A stretch of 42,268 nt of DNA from the NCBI GenBank assembly GCA_003021685.1, contig PXRO01000021.1, positions 1-42,268 of the forward strand, in the 5' to 3' direction. Positions 41,193 through 42,268 of the stretch are shown here, piece by piece (positions within the stretch are counted from its first letter, which is position 1; every line of letters starts with the position of its first letter). The stretch comes from Halobacteriales archaeon QS_4_62_28. GTDB lineage: Archaea; Halobacteriota; Halobacteria; Halobacteriales; Haloarculaceae. The notes under the pieces are model-generated. The model saw nothing but the letters and a program-made list of their open reading frames with translations, did not search any database and was not told where the DNA came from. Made by a program: the position numbers and the translations under genes.

Positions 41193-41684
41193 ATGGGTTT
41201 GTTCCGCTCGAGTGGTATTCTCGGGATCGCCGAGCCGGCACTCGAGTTCGCACTCGCGGCGTCCGAAGAGAGCCACCCCAACGAGTACATGGGCCTCCTG
41301 CGGGAGGAAGACGCGCGCAAGCTCGGACTCGACGAGGACGGCACTGTACTCTCTGACGTGCTCGTGATCCCGGGAACAGAGTCGAACCCGGTGAGTGCGA
41401 CGCTCGACACGAACATGGTGCCAAACGACGTGCGCGCTGCAGGGTCGATCCACTCCCATCCCAACGGCGTTTTGCGACCGAGCGACGCCGACCTGCAGAC
41501 GTTCGGCCGCGGTGACGTCCACATTATCGTCGGCGCACCCTACGGCTGGGACGACTGGCAGGCCTTCGACAACGAGGGTGAACCGATCACACTGGACGTG
41601 CTCGACGTGGATCCGCCCGAAGAGACGTTTTTCGACTTCGATCAGGCCGACATCGACGCAGAGTTGCGGGAGGACGAGTGGTGA
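41193..41684 (+). CDS. JAMM/MPN-domain metalloprotease (Mov34 family)
   Basis: A 163-residue zinc isopeptidase-fold protein. The JAMM signature is complete: Glu31 (HPNEYMGLL) and the His87-x-His89-Pro-x6-Ser97-x-x-Asp100 motif in [17 protein letters not shown]. Haloarchaeal JAMM proteins include desampylases that remove ubiquitin-like SAMP tags; whether this one does is inference. The acidic C-terminus ends ELREDEW. It is translationally coupled with the FAD synthase gene, its stop overlapping that start (GTGA). Confidence 0.9.
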   Translation: MGLFRSSGILGIAEPALEFALAASEESHPNEYMGLLREEDARKLGLDEDGTVLSDVLVIPGTESNPVSATLDTNMVPNDVRAAGSIHSHPNGVLRPSDADLQTFGRGDVHIIVGAPYGWDDWQAFDNEGEPITLDVLDVDPPEETFFDFDQADIDAELREDEW

Positions 41685-42112
41685 CGGTTGACGTCGTCGC
41701 ACAGGGGACCTTCGACGTTCTCCATCCCGGGCATCTCCACTATCTCCGGGAAGCCGCGTCGATGGGTGATCGACTGCACGTGATCGTCGCGCGAAGCCAG
41801 AACGTCACCCACAAGCCGAAACCGATAGTGCCCGACACGCAGCGCCGCGAGATGGTCGGTGCACTCGACCCCGTGGATGTCGCCCGGCTGGGTCACCCCG
41901 ACGATATCTTCGTGCCAATCGAAGCGATCAGGCCCGACCTGATCGTGCTGGGCTACGATCAGCACCACGACGCCGACGGGATCAGGGCGGCACTGGCCGA
42001 CCGCGGTATCGACTGTGCCGTCGAGTACGCCTCCCCCCGCGACCAGTCGGACGACGAACTCCTCTCGACGGGCGATATTATCGAACGGATTCTGGCCGAA
42101 CGCGACGATTGA
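41681..42112 (+). CDS. ribL: Archaeal FAD synthase-type cytidylyltransferase-fold nucleotidyltransferase
   Basis: A 143-residue nucleotidyltransferase. It has the HxGH motif in [20 protein letters not shown] and the downstream [17 protein letters not shown], with a C-terminal [10 protein letters not shown] where the family has its ISTxxI-like motif. Archaeal RibL makes FAD from FMN and ATP; the glycerol-3-phosphate cytidylyltransferase fold is shared, so a different substrate is possible. GTG 41681 was chosen because GGGAGG at 41668-41673 lies 7 nt upstream; GTG 41678 adds one residue. Confidence 0.87.
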   Translation: MTVDVVAQGTFDVLHPGHLHYLREAASMGDRLHVIVARSQNVTHKPKPIVPDTQRREMVGALDPVDVARLGHPDDIFVPIEAIRPDLIVLGYDQHHDADGIRAALADRGIDCAVEYASPRDQSDDELLSTGDIIERILAERDD

Positions 42113-42173
42113 TTTCTCTCTTGGGCGCTCACGCGGGCAGAAGCACACTCGGAAAAACAGGAGTCAGTCGCCC

Positions 42174-42268
42174 CTACAGGAGGCCGGCGTCATCGAGTCG
42201 GTCGATTGCTTCCTGAAGTCGTTCCTTGTTGTTGGCGTAGGAGATCCGGGCGTAGCCGGGCGTCCCGA
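42174..42268 (-). CDS. C-terminal end of a PLP-dependent class I/II aminotransferase, 5' part outside window
   Basis: The minus-strand frame is open to the window edge and stops at 42174-42176. It reads GTPGYARISYANNKERLQEA, then IDRLDDAGLL. The GYxRISYA strand with the following helix is the standard C-terminus of aspartate-aminotransferase-type enzymes, where the Arg binds the substrate carboxylate. Only 30 residues are visible, so substrate cannot be judged. It converges on ribL. Confidence 0.8.
   Translation of the reverse strand, partial: GTPGYARISYANNKERLQEAIDRLDDAGLL

Noticed and set aside
1-42268. tRNA, rRNA or CRISPR array
   Set aside because: No cloverleaf-like intergenic sequence, no rRNA core sequence and no regularly spaced repeats were noticed. 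The 16S-like decamer at 25906-25915 is not accompanied by other 16S sequence.

Overview
The window is a 42.3 kb piece of a haloarchaeal (class Halobacteria) chromosome. The evidence is high GC with a strong G/C third-position bias, very acidic predicted proteins, many start codons lying 26 to 31 nt downstream of a TATA-like box with no ribosome binding site (leaderless transcripts), and family content typical of haloarchaea (amphi-Trp protein, DUF7344, DUF7511, DUF7563 and DUF7838 small proteins, Bat-type regulator, RecJ-like DHH protein, two-gene glycine decarboxylase). No rRNA, tRNA or CRISPR array was found.

Layout. 0-0.3 kb: the 3' end of a GIDE-type membrane protein. 0.6-2.6 kb: a secreted beta-helix lipoprotein. 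2.7-12 kb: a potassium/cation homeostasis island with trkH1, trkA1 (four RCK subdomains), an Lrp-RCK_C fusion regulator, a tandem UspA protein, trkA2, trkH2 and a CPA1-type antiporter with its own RCK domains. 12-18.6 kb: housekeeping and regulatory genes: a 49-aa zinc finger missed by length cut-offs, TatD-like hydrolase, NYN nuclease, zinc alcohol dehydrogenase, amphi-Trp protein, a small membrane protein, a DUF7344 regulator and a Bat-like sensor-regulator. 18.7-20.3 kb: a lower-GC insertion with an AbrB-VapC pair and a broken transposase, bracketed by a 12-bp direct repeat. 20.4-24.9 kb: the glycine cleavage operons gcvT-gcvH and gcvPA-gcvPB, with two very short ORFs stitched into the second. 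25-25.6 kb: a lone receiver and a DUF7511 protein. 25.6-30.7 kb: a second lower-GC tract with a gene desert, a frameshifted transposase, RidA, nitronate monooxygenase, AzlCD and an HTH gene. 31-39 kb: a DUF7838 zinc ribbon, an LssY-C-like membrane protein, a substrate-binding lipoprotein whose lobes appear circularly permuted, translationally coupled to a PAP2/IPC-synthase-like membrane enzyme, cobalamin adenosyltransferase, a HEAT-repeat protein and a membrane-anchored phospholipase-D-like protein. 39-42.3 kb: RecJ-like protein, JAMM protease, RibL-type FAD synthase and the 3' end of an aminotransferase.

The strongest candidates for something new are the permuted solute-binding lipoprotein with its coupled lipid-phosphatase-like partner (32.76-35.44 kb), the overlapping mini-ORFs in the gcvP operon (22.0 and 23.4 kb), and the Lrp-RCK_C regulator placed inside a complete Trk/antiporter/Usp island, which suggests nucleotide-controlled (possibly c-di-AMP) transcription of potassium uptake. 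Family assignments come from reading the translated sequences; no database search was run.
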